64,000 nt of DNA from Rutstroemia sp. NJR-2017a BVV2 (lineage: Eukaryota > Ascomycota > Leotiomycetes > Helotiales > Rutstroemiaceae). Positions 1-10,759 of the stretch are shown piece by piece (position 1 is the first letter of the stretch; the number at the start of each line of letters is the position of its first letter). The position numbers were made by a program, and so were the translations under genes. The notes under the pieces were generated by a model. That model ran no database searches. It had not been told where the DNA came from and worked only from the letters and a program-made list of their open reading frames with translations. Location: NCBI GenBank assembly GCA_002946415.1, contig NJPS01000048.1, positions 1,984,001-2,048,000 of the forward strand. Reading direction: 5' to 3'.

Positions 1-1
1 G

Positions 2-460
2 CCCGCTGAATACATCCCGGATATTGAGGTTGCACCACCACTGGGTGCAAAATCTGATTTCCTCGATGGAGGACGATTTAATCTACGGAATAATATGCAT
101 AAAGGAGACGATACATTCACACCTCTTCAATTCATATACGAAGCGTCGAATTGCAGATTATTTTACAAGAAAGAAGACATATACAGCATCGTCGGTGTGT
201 GGAATAGAGTTGAAAATGTGGTATGGGGGGACGGAACTTGTGTGAAGGGTAGCTCAGTGGAAGCAGACAATACGATGCCCGTGGGAGCTTATGACACCGT
301 GCCATTTGGGGATTCGGCACTTCCTAATGTTGAGATGGACCCACAGCCAGGCTTGCTGCCTATAGGGAAAAGCGTAACGACTTGGACGAGTGAGAGTGGT
401 GCGAGGTACGAGGATGCGCAAAAGGCGTTTGTGGAGGCTATTTATAACGGAATTCATTGA
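2..460 (+). CDS. S41 (CPAF-like) peptidase, C-terminal fragment
   Basis: An open frame enters from the left edge and ends in TGA at 458-460, giving about 152 C-terminal residues. The stretch around QFIYEASNCRLFYKKEDI, followed by a W..V....WGDG.CV segment, resembles the tail of fungal CPAF-like S41 serine proteases, which carry a similar acidic, Cys-containing block after the catalytic domain. The catalytic Ser/Lys region would lie outside the window and cannot be checked. Family members are usually secreted or secretory-pathway proteases, and some sit in peptide-product clusters (UstP type). The assignment is recollection of family style, not a search. No intron is needed in this part. The next gene downstream is a decayed transcription factor. 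Confidence 0.55.
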   Translation, partial: PAEYIPDIEVAPPLGAKSDFLDGGRFNLRNNMHKGDDTFTPLQFIYEASNCRLFYKKEDIYSIVGVWNRVENVVWGDGTCVKGSSVEADNTMPVGAYDTVPFGDSALPNVEMDPQPGLLPIGKSVTTWTSESGARYEDAQKAFVEAIYNGIH

Positions 461-1026
461 TACCAAGTGGGAAAGATAGAAGCTTCATGATTTAATGTTT
501 ATATTCATAGACTAACGAAATGGGCAGTGAATGCGCTTTTGACCTTCATTCATGTCGATCTAACTTGCTATGATCCACCACCCTATCTGCTCCAAAATGA
601 CACCAACTACTCGGACGTTGTTGTATCTGATCTTTCGGGATATATCGTCCCATCACTGAATATCTGGAAATACTGCGGGTACTGTAGGTGTCCAAGAGCC
701 TGCCAACTCCTAACATGACCCACCTAAATCCTAGGTGTAATACTCTTAAGTTAGTCAGGTCCGATTCTTCTAAGTAAAGGTATAAGGATCATACCATAGG
801 ACCAGTATTATTACAGTCATCAATGGTGAATGCCTTACGAATACAATTTAGACGGTAGGCATTAGGCACTCTAGCTGTAACAGAACCCAGGGTCAACAGG
901 GGTGAATGCCGGCAGCAACCGGAGAATTACCCGGGCCGTACCTCGTCGATCATTCAGCGGTGCATCACATTTACATCTTTCATTGGGAATCCTTCACAGA
1001 CTATCAATACTGATCTTTTCCTAGCC
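461..1026. other. Intergenic spacer after the protease
   Basis: Holds the 3' flank of the protease and the 5' flank of the decayed transcription factor. The longest open frame (527-718) has no recognisable protein character. No repeat or RNA gene was seen. Confidence 0.5.
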
Positions 1027-3830
1027 ATGGCTCTACCAGTTCATGATGAGAGTGTGACCCGGGAGAGTGGAGATATATCAATGAAGCAACTAGTGTGTGA
1101 GCACTGCCATTCAAGTTTCAAACGCCGCGAACACTTAAACCGCCATCTCCACCGTCATTCGAGATCACGTCCTTTCACGTGTGATGTTTGTTCAAAATCT
1201 TTCTCGAGAAGGTAAGTCTGGACCCCGCTTTCCGAGGATACCGACGTTGATCTCACGACGTAGAGATACTTTGAAGCGTCACGTGGTAACACACGGTGCT
1301 GATGCAGCTCGTGCATTCTCCGCATCATCGGCCAGGAAATCCAAACGAAGTGCACGAGCCTGCATTAAATGTTCGAGTTCTAAGTAAAAGTGTGATGGCA
1401 ACCTACCCTGTCGGCGATGTGAGGGGCGAGGTAGGGCATGTAGCTGCGCTGAACTTGTGACCCTGCGGTCTCATCATAGATCCTCTGCTGAGAGAGCTTT
1501 GTCCCCCTAGTAAGATTTGCTTTTCGGGTCTAATGAGAACCTCGAAACTCTCCCGGAGAGACTTGAGCCTTCATTGATTTCGATTGGTGGATAAGTCCTA
1601 TCACCTGAGGCCCGCGATAGTAGCGACGTAGCACTTCACGTACATAGTGCGGGTGAAAACGTCACTGTTAATCCTCTGCAGCTCGAGGCTTTCGAGACTT
1701 TCAACCCCAGCGTCAGCTCTAGTAGCAATTCGTTCGGTCTAGTCCCTCCATTTTGGATTCCAGACTTCTGCGATTTTCCGGGTACCCTCACAGACCAATC
1801 CAACTTGGAGGCTTTCAATTAAAGCTCTATCCCTTTTCTTCAGCAACCCGACTACTCATCAGATCTTGGCTATAAGAATTCGGCAACAGGCATCTCCGCA
1901 GAAAGTGCTGGGATGGGGCCATCTGCTAATACAAATTCGGCCGGACAGACGTATTCCGAGGCCAACGAGGCCGAGAGTTACACACAAGGAAGTCACAGCC
2001 ACCCTAGTCCACCTAGTCACAATGATTATTGCACTATAGAGAACGATGAAATCTCATCCGAGCATTTCTACCACGTACCAGGAGTCTCGGAAGCGACCTA
2101 CAGACATACCACCGTTTTTTGGAGAAGGTACTGTGGGGACAATTTCGACGAGGATAATTTTCCTGACTTGCGTCAACTCAACGTCCTTGTCCAGCTTTAT
2201 TTCGAATACTTCCAAGTTCAAACGCCTATCATACATGTGCCTACATTCAGACCAGATAAAACGCCATGGATGCTACTCACGGCCCTAGCTGCGATCGGAT
2301 GCCATTATTCTGCAATGAGAAAGTTCGGAGGCTGACAAGTTCTCTTCATGGGGTTCTAAAACTTGCCCTACTGGAGCAGGTAAGTAAATTGATTTCAGAA
2401 GTTCGTATGTGGTGTCCTAAGATCAATGAAGCAGGAGAAGAATATAATGAACTTCGATATACCAACAATGCAAAGTCTCTTTTTGTATAGTATTTGCATG
2501 CTAATTAGGGGTTCTAAGGAGTGTTTCATGCAATTCAAATGTCAGAGAAGCTTCTTAATAACTGTGTGTCGGCCTTTCATCGCAGCGCATGGTTCAATCT
2601 TTTAAAACATGAAACATGAAAGTTATCGGAGCAGCGATCAACATGATTGGAAAGCATGGATAAAAGACGAATCGATAAGGAGAATAGTTTATGCTGGTTG
2701 GTGTAGATGCTCCTTTCCCCTCCCCTTTTCCTAGCAATACTCAGAAGAGTTTTCGCTGATACAGATCAATATTATGTAGTCTTGGACTGCTATAATGTAG
2801 CTTTACACGAAGTTCCAGTATCATTGAGTGTCTCTGAACTCAGCATTAACCTACCGTCGCCAGATGCATTATGGGATTCTCCCACTTTTCAAAGCTGGGT
2901 TAATAAACGGATCAGGGGAGGTAAACAAAGCTTCACAATATTTACGCTGTCATTAACTAACGAGGACAAGAAACTATAAATAATTATACTCTACAAGAAC
3001 TATGTAGAAGCCATAATTCACAACCTGATCTGGCAAACTTCGACGGATTTACGCGGTCTATTGTACTGATCGCTATGTATGTCGAGGAGAAAAACTATCT
3101 GGCAATGGCTACATCTTGGGTCTACCGTCAAACGAACTATAACTCAGTTCTACCTAATGCTGCTTCTCACCGAGACGCTTCCACTCCGCGGCAGGAAAGA
3201 ATAGTTAGGCCGCTTGACGCTGACTTTGAAGCCTTTAAGTGGGCGACCCCATCCGGGGAGGAAAAGGCGTCTGAACGCATGTGTCGGAGGATGTACCACT
3301 TTCTATCGATATTATGGCGCATCTCAATCAGAACACTTTACACTGCTTCCAGATTGCACACCACAGATCATGCCTGGAAGTCAGCTAATCATGAGATTTC
3401 CAAGTGGATCGAGGAGGACGGCGAAAACGCCCGGTCCACGCTTGTCCACGCTGCTAGAATATTCGCGGACATTCGCACTCAAGGAATAATGAGCCCTCAG
3501 GATCCCTTTTGCCTTCTCGTGGCTACTCTGGTCATCTGGATTTATACGGAGCACATCTACCGGGATATCCAACCGGAGACATTGCAACCGATTCGACTCG
3601 ACCGATCACAAAATGACCTCGAAATAAAAGAATGGATATACCATGGTCATAGCAAGGCATTGCATATCACCGGTATTGGTTTGTTATCAGATGGCACCAG
3701 TGGCTCATGTACGTTGAAGGAGGCGTTACGGATCTTCAAAACACAGCGTACATGTACATGGTCAGGATTGACCGACAGACTCGTAAAAATCATCCCTATG
3801 ATTCTTGACGGTTCAGAATTGAGTGTATGA
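1027..3830 (+). pseudogene. Decayed C2H2 + Zn(II)2Cys6 fungal transcription factor
   Basis: ATG 1027 opens two C2H2 fingers. The first is C-x2-C...H-x3-H around CEHCHSSFKRREHLNRH. The second is completed across an intron at 1212-1263 (GTAAGT...TAG), giving CDVCSKSFSRRDTLKRH. A Zn2Cys6 cluster with perfect CX2CX6CX5CX2CX6C spacing follows at about 1363-1443, but residue 5 of the first X6 loop is a TAA stop (1385-1387). More in-frame stops lie at 1508-1510 and 1820-1822, and the frame shifts near 2333. The fungal-specific TF domain survives in pieces: 1913-2335 (including the HVPTF and WMLLTALAAIG motifs), 2266-2400 in another frame, 2707-2979, and a 251-residue C-terminal piece ending at 3830. 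Introns cannot remove the stop inside the zinc cluster without deleting its cysteines, so I call it a pseudogene. At most it could make a short protein with only the two C2H2 fingers. It lies just upstream of the P450, which such a factor might once have regulated. Confidence 0.75.
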
Positions 3831-4364
3831 GCCCGAACGATGACACGTCGAGTTTCGACTGGCAGTCGACATGAGATTTTGTTTTTCTTGGAAAAGGGAA
3901 ATGGACTTTGCATCTTGTGCGACGCAGAAAACTCTTCCTGCATTGTCATCTTACGACTGGAAAACAGACTGACGGATATTGCATATTCATGATCACGTTA
4001 ACATCCCAAACCTTGTGCATAGGCCAAGGAGTATGACCATCTCGATATGGCTCCTGAAATGCGTCATATAGGCCCCCTCGCCCAACCAAATGTTGATACT
4101 TCATATAAATGCTCATATGAGAGATTGTACAACGTTACCATCGGCGCTCGCAAACTTTCCGTGGTGGGGTGTGACAATGATTGCGGAGAAACCGAAGCCG
4201 TGGAGATTGCGGGGGAGCCGAACGATCGAGGAGACAAATCAGCGCGGATCCAGAGTATTTAAAGCCCTCAATATTCCTCTGCAATCGTTCATTGCTTTCG
4301 GATATCATTTTGCTAGACATATTCTTATACTGAAGTCTACTCTGTTGCTCCATCAGCATCAAAT
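3831..4364. other. 5' flank of the cytochrome P450
   Basis: Intergenic region between the regulator remnant and the P450 start. A pyrimidine-rich stretch lies just before ATG 4365. Open frames here (such as 4047-4262) overlap one another and look non-coding. No binding site can be assigned with confidence. Confidence 0.4.
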
Positions 4365-6261
4365 ATGCAAAATACAAGTCAAGCCAGTCGTCCGCTGGGT
4401 GGATACTCAGTAATTTTGGACTTCCCGTCTTCGAGGAACTTTTGGCCCTCATTTCTTGCACTGGTTCTGGCGGTACTGACCTTTCGCGCTTTCTACAACC
4501 TCTATTTTCACCCACTGGCGAAGTTTCGAGGCCCTCGTCTGGCCGCCCTCTCTACCCTTTGGATCTATTTCTACGGCAGAGACGGCAAGATCCAGAAGAA
4601 ACTAGAATTATTGCACCAAAAGTATCGTGAGTTGTCTCCCTGACTGCACACCAAATTGTAACCCGAGGCTGAAATATCACATGCAGAGACACATGCATTG
4701 CGTGTATCCCCATCAGAGCTCCACATTACAGATTCTCAGCTCTATCACGAAGTCTATGCCCAAAATACTACTTTTATGAAAAACTCCTCTTTCTATGTAT
4801 CTTTCCTTGCGCGTCACAATTCATTTGTGGAAGTTGACAAAGACTTGCACCGTCAGCGCAAGAAGGCATTAACCCCTGCATTCTCGAAAAGCAATATTTC
4901 TTCCATGCAGCCCTTGCTGTTCAGCAAGATCGATGCACTCTGTCAAAAGCTTTCTCGGATGGAGGATCTAGGGCGCGTAAACATCTATAACGCCTTCCGG
5001 TTAGCATCTATGATTATTGTTGGTAATGTAAGAAAGTTAACATTGCTTGCAGATGCATGACTGTCGACATAATCACCGAACTTGAGTTTGGAAAGAGTTT
5101 TGATCTACTGCATGAGGCCAAAGATGCCAAATTCGATGTTCGATTCCTCCAGGCCTTCGACCAGTTTGCAAACTCTGTACAGATGTTCTATCACTTTCCA
5201 GCCTTACGTTGGGTTCTCACTGTCGCGTTGCCGACTCTCTTTGGTTATGTCGGACTAGCGATGGGTGGCACGACCATATTTCTTCAGGTTGGCTTCCACA
5301 TTGCCCGATCTATTCGAGCAATGTACAGAATTGCTAACTTTTACGTTCTTAAAGACCGTAGAGAAAGCGGCGCACGACTTCCAATCTGCACGCTCTTCAA
5401 GGAATGTAGGAGACGGTGAGGTTATTCTTGAACGCTTGATTGACCTCTCGCCTACCGATTTCGAGGAAGAAGCGAGAAACATCTTGGTTGCAGGCTCAGA
5501 TACGACGGCAAGCACTCTTTCCAATGCTGTCTACTACATCTGCAGCAACCCAGATGTCAAGGAAAAGCTGGTCACTGTTTTAGACGAATACGCGACCTCC
5601 CACGATGGAACGATGGATCTGTCATCCTTGGAGAAGATACCCTACCTTGTAAGCAGATCGGCCCAGCTAAAGACGCGTTATTCTGTTACTGAACTGTCTC
5701 TATAGTCTGCATGCGTCAAAGAATCGATCCGAATTGCTATGCCCGTTCCCGGCGGTCTGCCCAGAATTGTGCCAGAACCACAACCCGGAAAGGCCGCTTT
5801 TATGGTTGAGGGGCATGTTGTTCCTCCAAAAGCGAGTACTCCCTTAACCTAACTCGCAGTAATCTCCAGCTGACTCTCTTAGACTATCATCTCGATGGGA
5901 GCTTACTCGGTCCACTATGACGAAGCAATATGGGGCTCTGATGCAAGGTCATTTGTCCCAGAGCGTTGGCTGACGCCGGAAGCAGTGGAGTTAGAACGCT
6001 ATTTGGTAGCTTTTTCAAAAGGCGCAAGAATGTGTATCGGTATCAAGTATGTATACGGGTATCTAAATCCACCGGGAAGTGTCAACTAACGCATTTCATA
6101 GTTTCGCATATGCAGAGATCACGATGACGCTAGCGAAGTTGTTCCTGTCCTTCGACATTCAAATCCATCCTAGCTGTACAGCAGAAACCATAGAAGGATT
6201 AGACCGATTCATGAAGGTATATCCTGAGAATGGGATTTGTGTCTCGATGGCAACCCGGTAG
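4365..6261 (+). CDS. Cytochrome P450 monooxygenase
   Basis: Seven exons with introns at 4627-4686, 5000-5052, 5288-5354, 5649-5705, 5832-5882 and 6047-6101 join into exactly 517 codons plus stop, a normal P450 length. The N terminus has a hydrophobic anchor (FLALVLAVLTF) followed by the hinge YFHPLAKFRGP, expected for an ER-membrane microsomal P450. The I-helix oxygen-binding motif AGSDTTAS starts near residue 316. The K-helix ExxR is E374-S-I-R377. The PERW motif is at 436-439, and the heme-binding loop FSKGARMCIG is at 454-463 with Cys461 as the thiolate ligand. All key motifs are intact. Intron 5 starts with GC rather than GT (AAA|GCGAGT...TTAG|ACT). The substrate is unknown; the overall look is of fungal secondary-metabolism or benzoate-hydroxylase-like P450s. 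The decayed regulator is upstream and a ThDP enzyme lies downstream on the other strand. Confidence 0.93.
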
Positions 6262-7457
6262 GCGATTGTATAACAATGAAACAAGTGTAGAGCAAGGAAG
6301 GGAAGGCTTTCGCATATAGTGTGACAGCGTTGCAGATCCCAGCAAATTGAAAAACATATCGGAGAGGAATTAGATTCCAGTTAGACTTCGGAACTCTAAG
6401 ATCAAATTGGCGTTAGATTGGCAGTTCATCAATCAAGCTCAACTCCCTTTCAGTTACCAGTACCCGACTGTAAGACTTGCAGAGAGTGACATGCTTTTGA
6501 GTAATGTGCAGACTGCGCTTCCAATGCTCAAGAAACAAGGCCGAGCCGGGTTCCTTCTTTTAGAGGGTATGCAATTGGCAAATCCCCGTCTGGTCTGCCC
6601 AGCATATAGAGGTCCGTCTCGGATACCGGTTCTGAAATATGGTGGGGCCGCAGTGTTGATTGCGGGGCACTGGACCGTTGAAAGCAAGACACCCCTTGTT
6701 GATATTGCGGGGTAACCGAAGGGCCAATGATCAAGATACCTTGAACGTACTTCGTATTCTCGCGAATAGAGCCATTTTGATACATAACTGCAGAATTACT
6801 ACTGTGAGGCAAGCCGAGTGGTTGTGAATATCGACAGAGTTTCGGCGAAAAGTTAGAAGTCCGAGACAGCCATTTGATTTCCGGCCAGCACGTACGCCAT
6901 GAACAGGGCAAGCAATGCAGTGGAATCTAGCCAGTCTAGCAGTATCAACGAGGTGGTAGATGCTGACGGCCTATCTCCAGGTCTAAAGACACCGAAGTAA
7001 CACAAATTCAATACTCAGACTTAAATAGTTGCATAATATGACAAGTTGTAAATCTTAGTTCATTTACTTTGATAGACTTAGAAAAATCCATTTTCCCAAA
7101 TTGAGCTCAGAATATTGAATACTTATTTGATGCTGAATATCTGAGTTGTAATGACTTTGGTGTAATTTCGAGGTGCGCAGGGTGGTGGTCCGAAATGATA
7201 TATGATGTAGTTTTGTTGTTGACTGAGACATGCAATAAAGCTGGAGTTTGGGAAGCGCTAGGTGGAATGAAGTTAGTGAGCACGTGAGAATTGTGTAACT
7301 TGAGGATGTGATTGGCGAGAACGTTTGCGTAATGTAAACAAATGTTTGACCATATATTTACTTAGTTAAACAGTAGCAGTCCCGGTGCTCACAAGCAAGT
7401 TTTGCAAGCTTAGGTCAAAGTTGCTGTATGACGATGACTAGGTGATATATACAAGCA
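6262..7457. other. Convergent spacer, AT-rich
   Basis: Lies between the convergent P450 and ThDP-enzyme genes. The part from about 6990 to 7400 is AT-rich. Open frames on both strands (6407-6715 +, 6528-6911 -) are mutual shadows, and the plus one starts at TTG. No recognisable gene. Confidence 0.4.
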
Positions 7458-9665
7458 TCAAGTATTCGAGTTGCCTTGCTCATCAACACCCAAAACAACC
7501 TCTACAACAGCACCTCTTCCACTTTGGACTTCCCGAACAGCTCGTTCCAGGACATCTTTCAATTCAGCAGTCGTCGTCGCCTTCCCAGCAAATAATCCTC
7601 CTTTCAATGAACCGAAGTTCTCACCTGCGGCTGCTTTTGCGATACCACTGTAGTCAGGGGAAGGATCCAACGACATGTGCATATCCTTGTTGGTAGAGGT
7701 GGCCCCAAGTCCAGTCGGATGTACCAGCTTGTACGATTGGCGTGGTGCATTCCAACCTGTGAACCATCGTCAATTTGTGATACAAGAGGACGTGAATTAC
7801 CGAGGAATTCTATATACTTACCCCTATTGTTAAGTACGATGGTCAGCACAGGTATACCATACCGCGAAGCCGTCCAATATACACTACTCGGCACACTGAA
7901 AAGATACGTTCCATCACCGGTGACTTGACAGACGAATTTTGGTGTTCCAGAAGCATCATAGGCCAATTTGGCGCCCATTGCTGCTCCTCCACTCCAGCCG
8001 AGACCTGCACCACCAGAATTGATCCAACTGCCTGGTATGTCGGCTTTCAGTTGGTCAGAGAAAGACATCGCACATGTGGCGGCTTCAACGACGAAAATTG
8101 AGTCGTCTGGTACGGCATCTTTAATTGCCGAGCCGACATAATGCATGTCAAGCAGGCCGCTAGGTCCCGGGGTTGCGAGGTTGTCTATGGATGACATTCG
8201 TTCTTCATGCTGCTGGACAAGAATAGCATGGCGCTTCTGAGCTTCAGTTTCTGGCAGTCTCAGATGTTCGACAGCCGCAGAGTTGAGATATTTGTTTATC
8301 TGTGTAAGAGTTGTATAACTGTCCGCTTTCCAACGGCCATGAGCGGGAAAGAATGAGATATCCATAGTAGAATTGAGGGGATCAACGTCGACATGATAGA
8401 TCAATGCGTCTTCACGCGGCTTGTTGCGTGAGGGTATCCAAGGAACATCACAGTCAAGCACAAAAATAACATCAGCACTGGTGGTTGCTGGATCAAAACT
8501 GAGGCGAAACCCGAGTGAAGAAGGATGACTTGCGGGGAAGCACATATCGCAGCCACCAGTATCAAGAACTCGAAGACCAGGCACATTATCTGCAAGTTTA
8601 ACTAATTCTGCTGGGCAGGCATGGTTTCTTCCAGAGTACCCAGTGACTATCAATGGTGACTTCGCCTTTAATAAGGACTCAGCAATAGTCTCGACAGCGG
8701 AGTCTGGCAAAGCACTTGGTCCAATCGGGACATATTTACTGGTATCCATAGAATATGGTTCAGTAGCCTCAGCCATGACTTCACGAGCACCAGCAATATA
8801 CACAGGGCCTTTTGGATCACTCGTCGCAAACTGCAATGCTCGTGCAACAGTCTGTTTGACGGTGGAGCCTGTGTGAAACTCACCTACATAACGGCAATAT
8901 CCACGGACAAGAGCTTTCTGATCAGGGATATTCTGGAGCCAGTGCTGATATTCGGTCCGTGAACCCAGGAGTTGGCCATCCTCGCTGTACGGACACAGAC
9001 CGGCGAAGATTAGAACGGGAGCTCGTCCAGTATTTGCGTCGTGCATAGCTGCGCCTAGAGCTTGTGTCCCGACATCCACGTGGACAATCACAGCCTGTAC
9101 ACGACCGGTGGCACGAGCCCATCCGTCTGCCATAGAAAGAGCAACCATCTGTACAGATAGAAATCCATTAGCTTTCGGTTCCTCTCAATGCTTTGCCGCT
9201 CCACAATATAAAGTCAGGTTGTTTCAAAAGGATACCTCGTTAGGACATGTATAGATCGCTGGAAAATATGGTTTCTTTTCTTTCTGTCCTTTTAACATGG
9301 ATTCAATGAGACTTGGGTGATCTGATCCTAGATTGACGAAGCAAGCCTGCACCCCGAACTGTCTCTGAGTCAGAAAGGGGCCATTTTCAAACTGCAGAGT
9401 CGTCAATTACCTCAGCTAGAGCTTCGAAGAAGGCGTCTGATGCCGTGTAATTAGAATTGGCAGTTGAAGCAATTGTAGATCGAATTGCGGGAATGTTATG
9501 AGATTGTGTTGCCAAACTTCGAGAGTCTTCTCGAAAGCATATTTGACTGCGCTGTTGAGAGAACGCGGCAAGCGGTATTGCAGTTCTGGCGAGCGGGTTG
9601 CATGTTTTTAAAAAGTGGTGTGCTCTGGATCTGGCAGCTGCTGAGTGCAGACTTCGCTTCATCAT
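7458..9665 (-). CDS. Thiamine-diphosphate enzyme, acetolactate synthase-like, mitochondrial
   Basis: Four exons on the minus strand (9665-9411, 9358-9236, 9148-7822, 7756-7458) close exactly into 667 codons plus stop. The chosen start gives MMKRSLHSAAARSR, and the first ~70 residues are rich in R, S and A with almost no acid: a probable mitochondrial presequence. The PYR domain follows (GVQACFVNLGSDHP), with the likely catalytic Glu at 126 in TCPNE just before MVALSMADGWA. The ThDP/Mg motif GDG begins at 537 and is completed by NN at 566-567 (IVLNNRGW), the usual spacing of about 29. The family spans acetolactate synthase, benzoylformate decarboxylase and related lyases. The NNRGW-type motif is unlike housekeeping Ilv2 as I remember it, so this is probably a fungal paralogue that decarboxylates or ligates an unknown 2-oxo acid. 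It has a divergent arrangement with the SWI/SNF gene. Confidence 0.88.
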
Positions 9666-10759
9666 TATACTGTTATAGCAGAGGCGAGCAAGAGGTAAGA
9701 GACTTGAATGCAATGTGAGCGAAAGAATAGACACTTTTGCAACAGAAAATATTAGTAGATTCTATCCAAACCTCGCAGGTCTTCTGCGTTCTCGAGGCAC
9801 AGTAGGCATGTGAGCGGCGCATGAAAGGAAAACTAGAAGCAGATTGGTTCTGAGCATCATAATGATAGACATCCGGTAGTTCCTGGTAGGAACGCGTGTT
9901 CTCCCACCAAAACTACAATGAGCTTTTGCATTCATGAAATGGAGACTGGCGATCTATGGAGAGGAGTATGATCCAATTTGTTGTGGAGGTTGACGAGGTC
10001 TATGAAGATGGTCTCGGAAACAACGATTTGATATCAATCCGTGCCTCAGATATCAGGACAAGGACCAACGTTCGGTTAACTTTTAGCGTGCTGGAACCTT
10101 CCCGCATCCTCATCCTCGTCCGTGTACCTTCTGTACCACGCTTTTTTGCCTTACAATTGGAATCTGACTTGACTTTCTCCATCTCATCAGCGAAAATCAG
10201 TCAGTCCGCAGTCCACAGTCCACAGATATTCCTCTACCACCATCGACGAGGACCGCCCTACTGTCGCCAATCCCCCTCCAATCCCCCCTTTACTTCCAAA
10301 CGATATCAAATTTAATATTCAACCCTCAATAAATTCATTCCTACGCGATATTAATTAGATCGCCTAGAATTAATTGTCGGATTTACCAACTTTTCACTCA
10401 TTGATTGGGATCATCAGCCTCTCTTTTGGGTTCATCATATCTCAGAATAACCTATCGAGAGGAGCATCGCGCCAAGTGCCTTCATCTATCAAAAAGATTT
10501 CCCACATCAACACTGGACGCGCCCAACCATTTCATCACGCGAAAACTTCTGTCTTTCCCTTCTTTCGACGTGTTCACTCACTTATAGGGCTGATTTGGGA
10601 CTTTCATCAAAACATTTGTTGCATCTAAGCTCCAACCGCGCCTACACACAGGATTGTACCTCATGCGCAAGGCTACCTTTTGATATGCGCTGAAGCTCAC
10701 GCACTTCTCCACAAACTCTGCATTTCGACTCTACCGACATCGCTCTCTGTCAATCCAAC
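9666..10759. promoter_or_regulatory. Divergent promoter region (ThDP enzyme / SNF2)
   Basis: 1.1 kb between two divergently transcribed genes. The half nearest the SNF2 start is C/T-rich with many short open frames, consistent with a long 5' leader. A tandem CAGTCCA-like element occurs near 10205. Frame 9956-10315 has an ATG but its product resembles no protein and is more likely leader sequence. Confidence 0.45.

Noticed and set aside
1384..1440. Intron starting at GTAAAA that would remove the stop in the Zn2Cys6 cluster
   Set aside because: Splicing there would delete four of the six cysteines, and later in-frame stops would remain, so it does not rescue the gene.
6528..6911. 127-codon minus-strand frame between the P450 and the ThDP enzyme
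   Set aside because: It overlaps a plus frame of similar length, and neither has recognisable features. Kept as spacer.
9956..10315. 119-codon plus-strand frame upstream of SNF2
   Set aside because: It has an ATG but no protein-like segments and lies in a probable long leader or promoter region.
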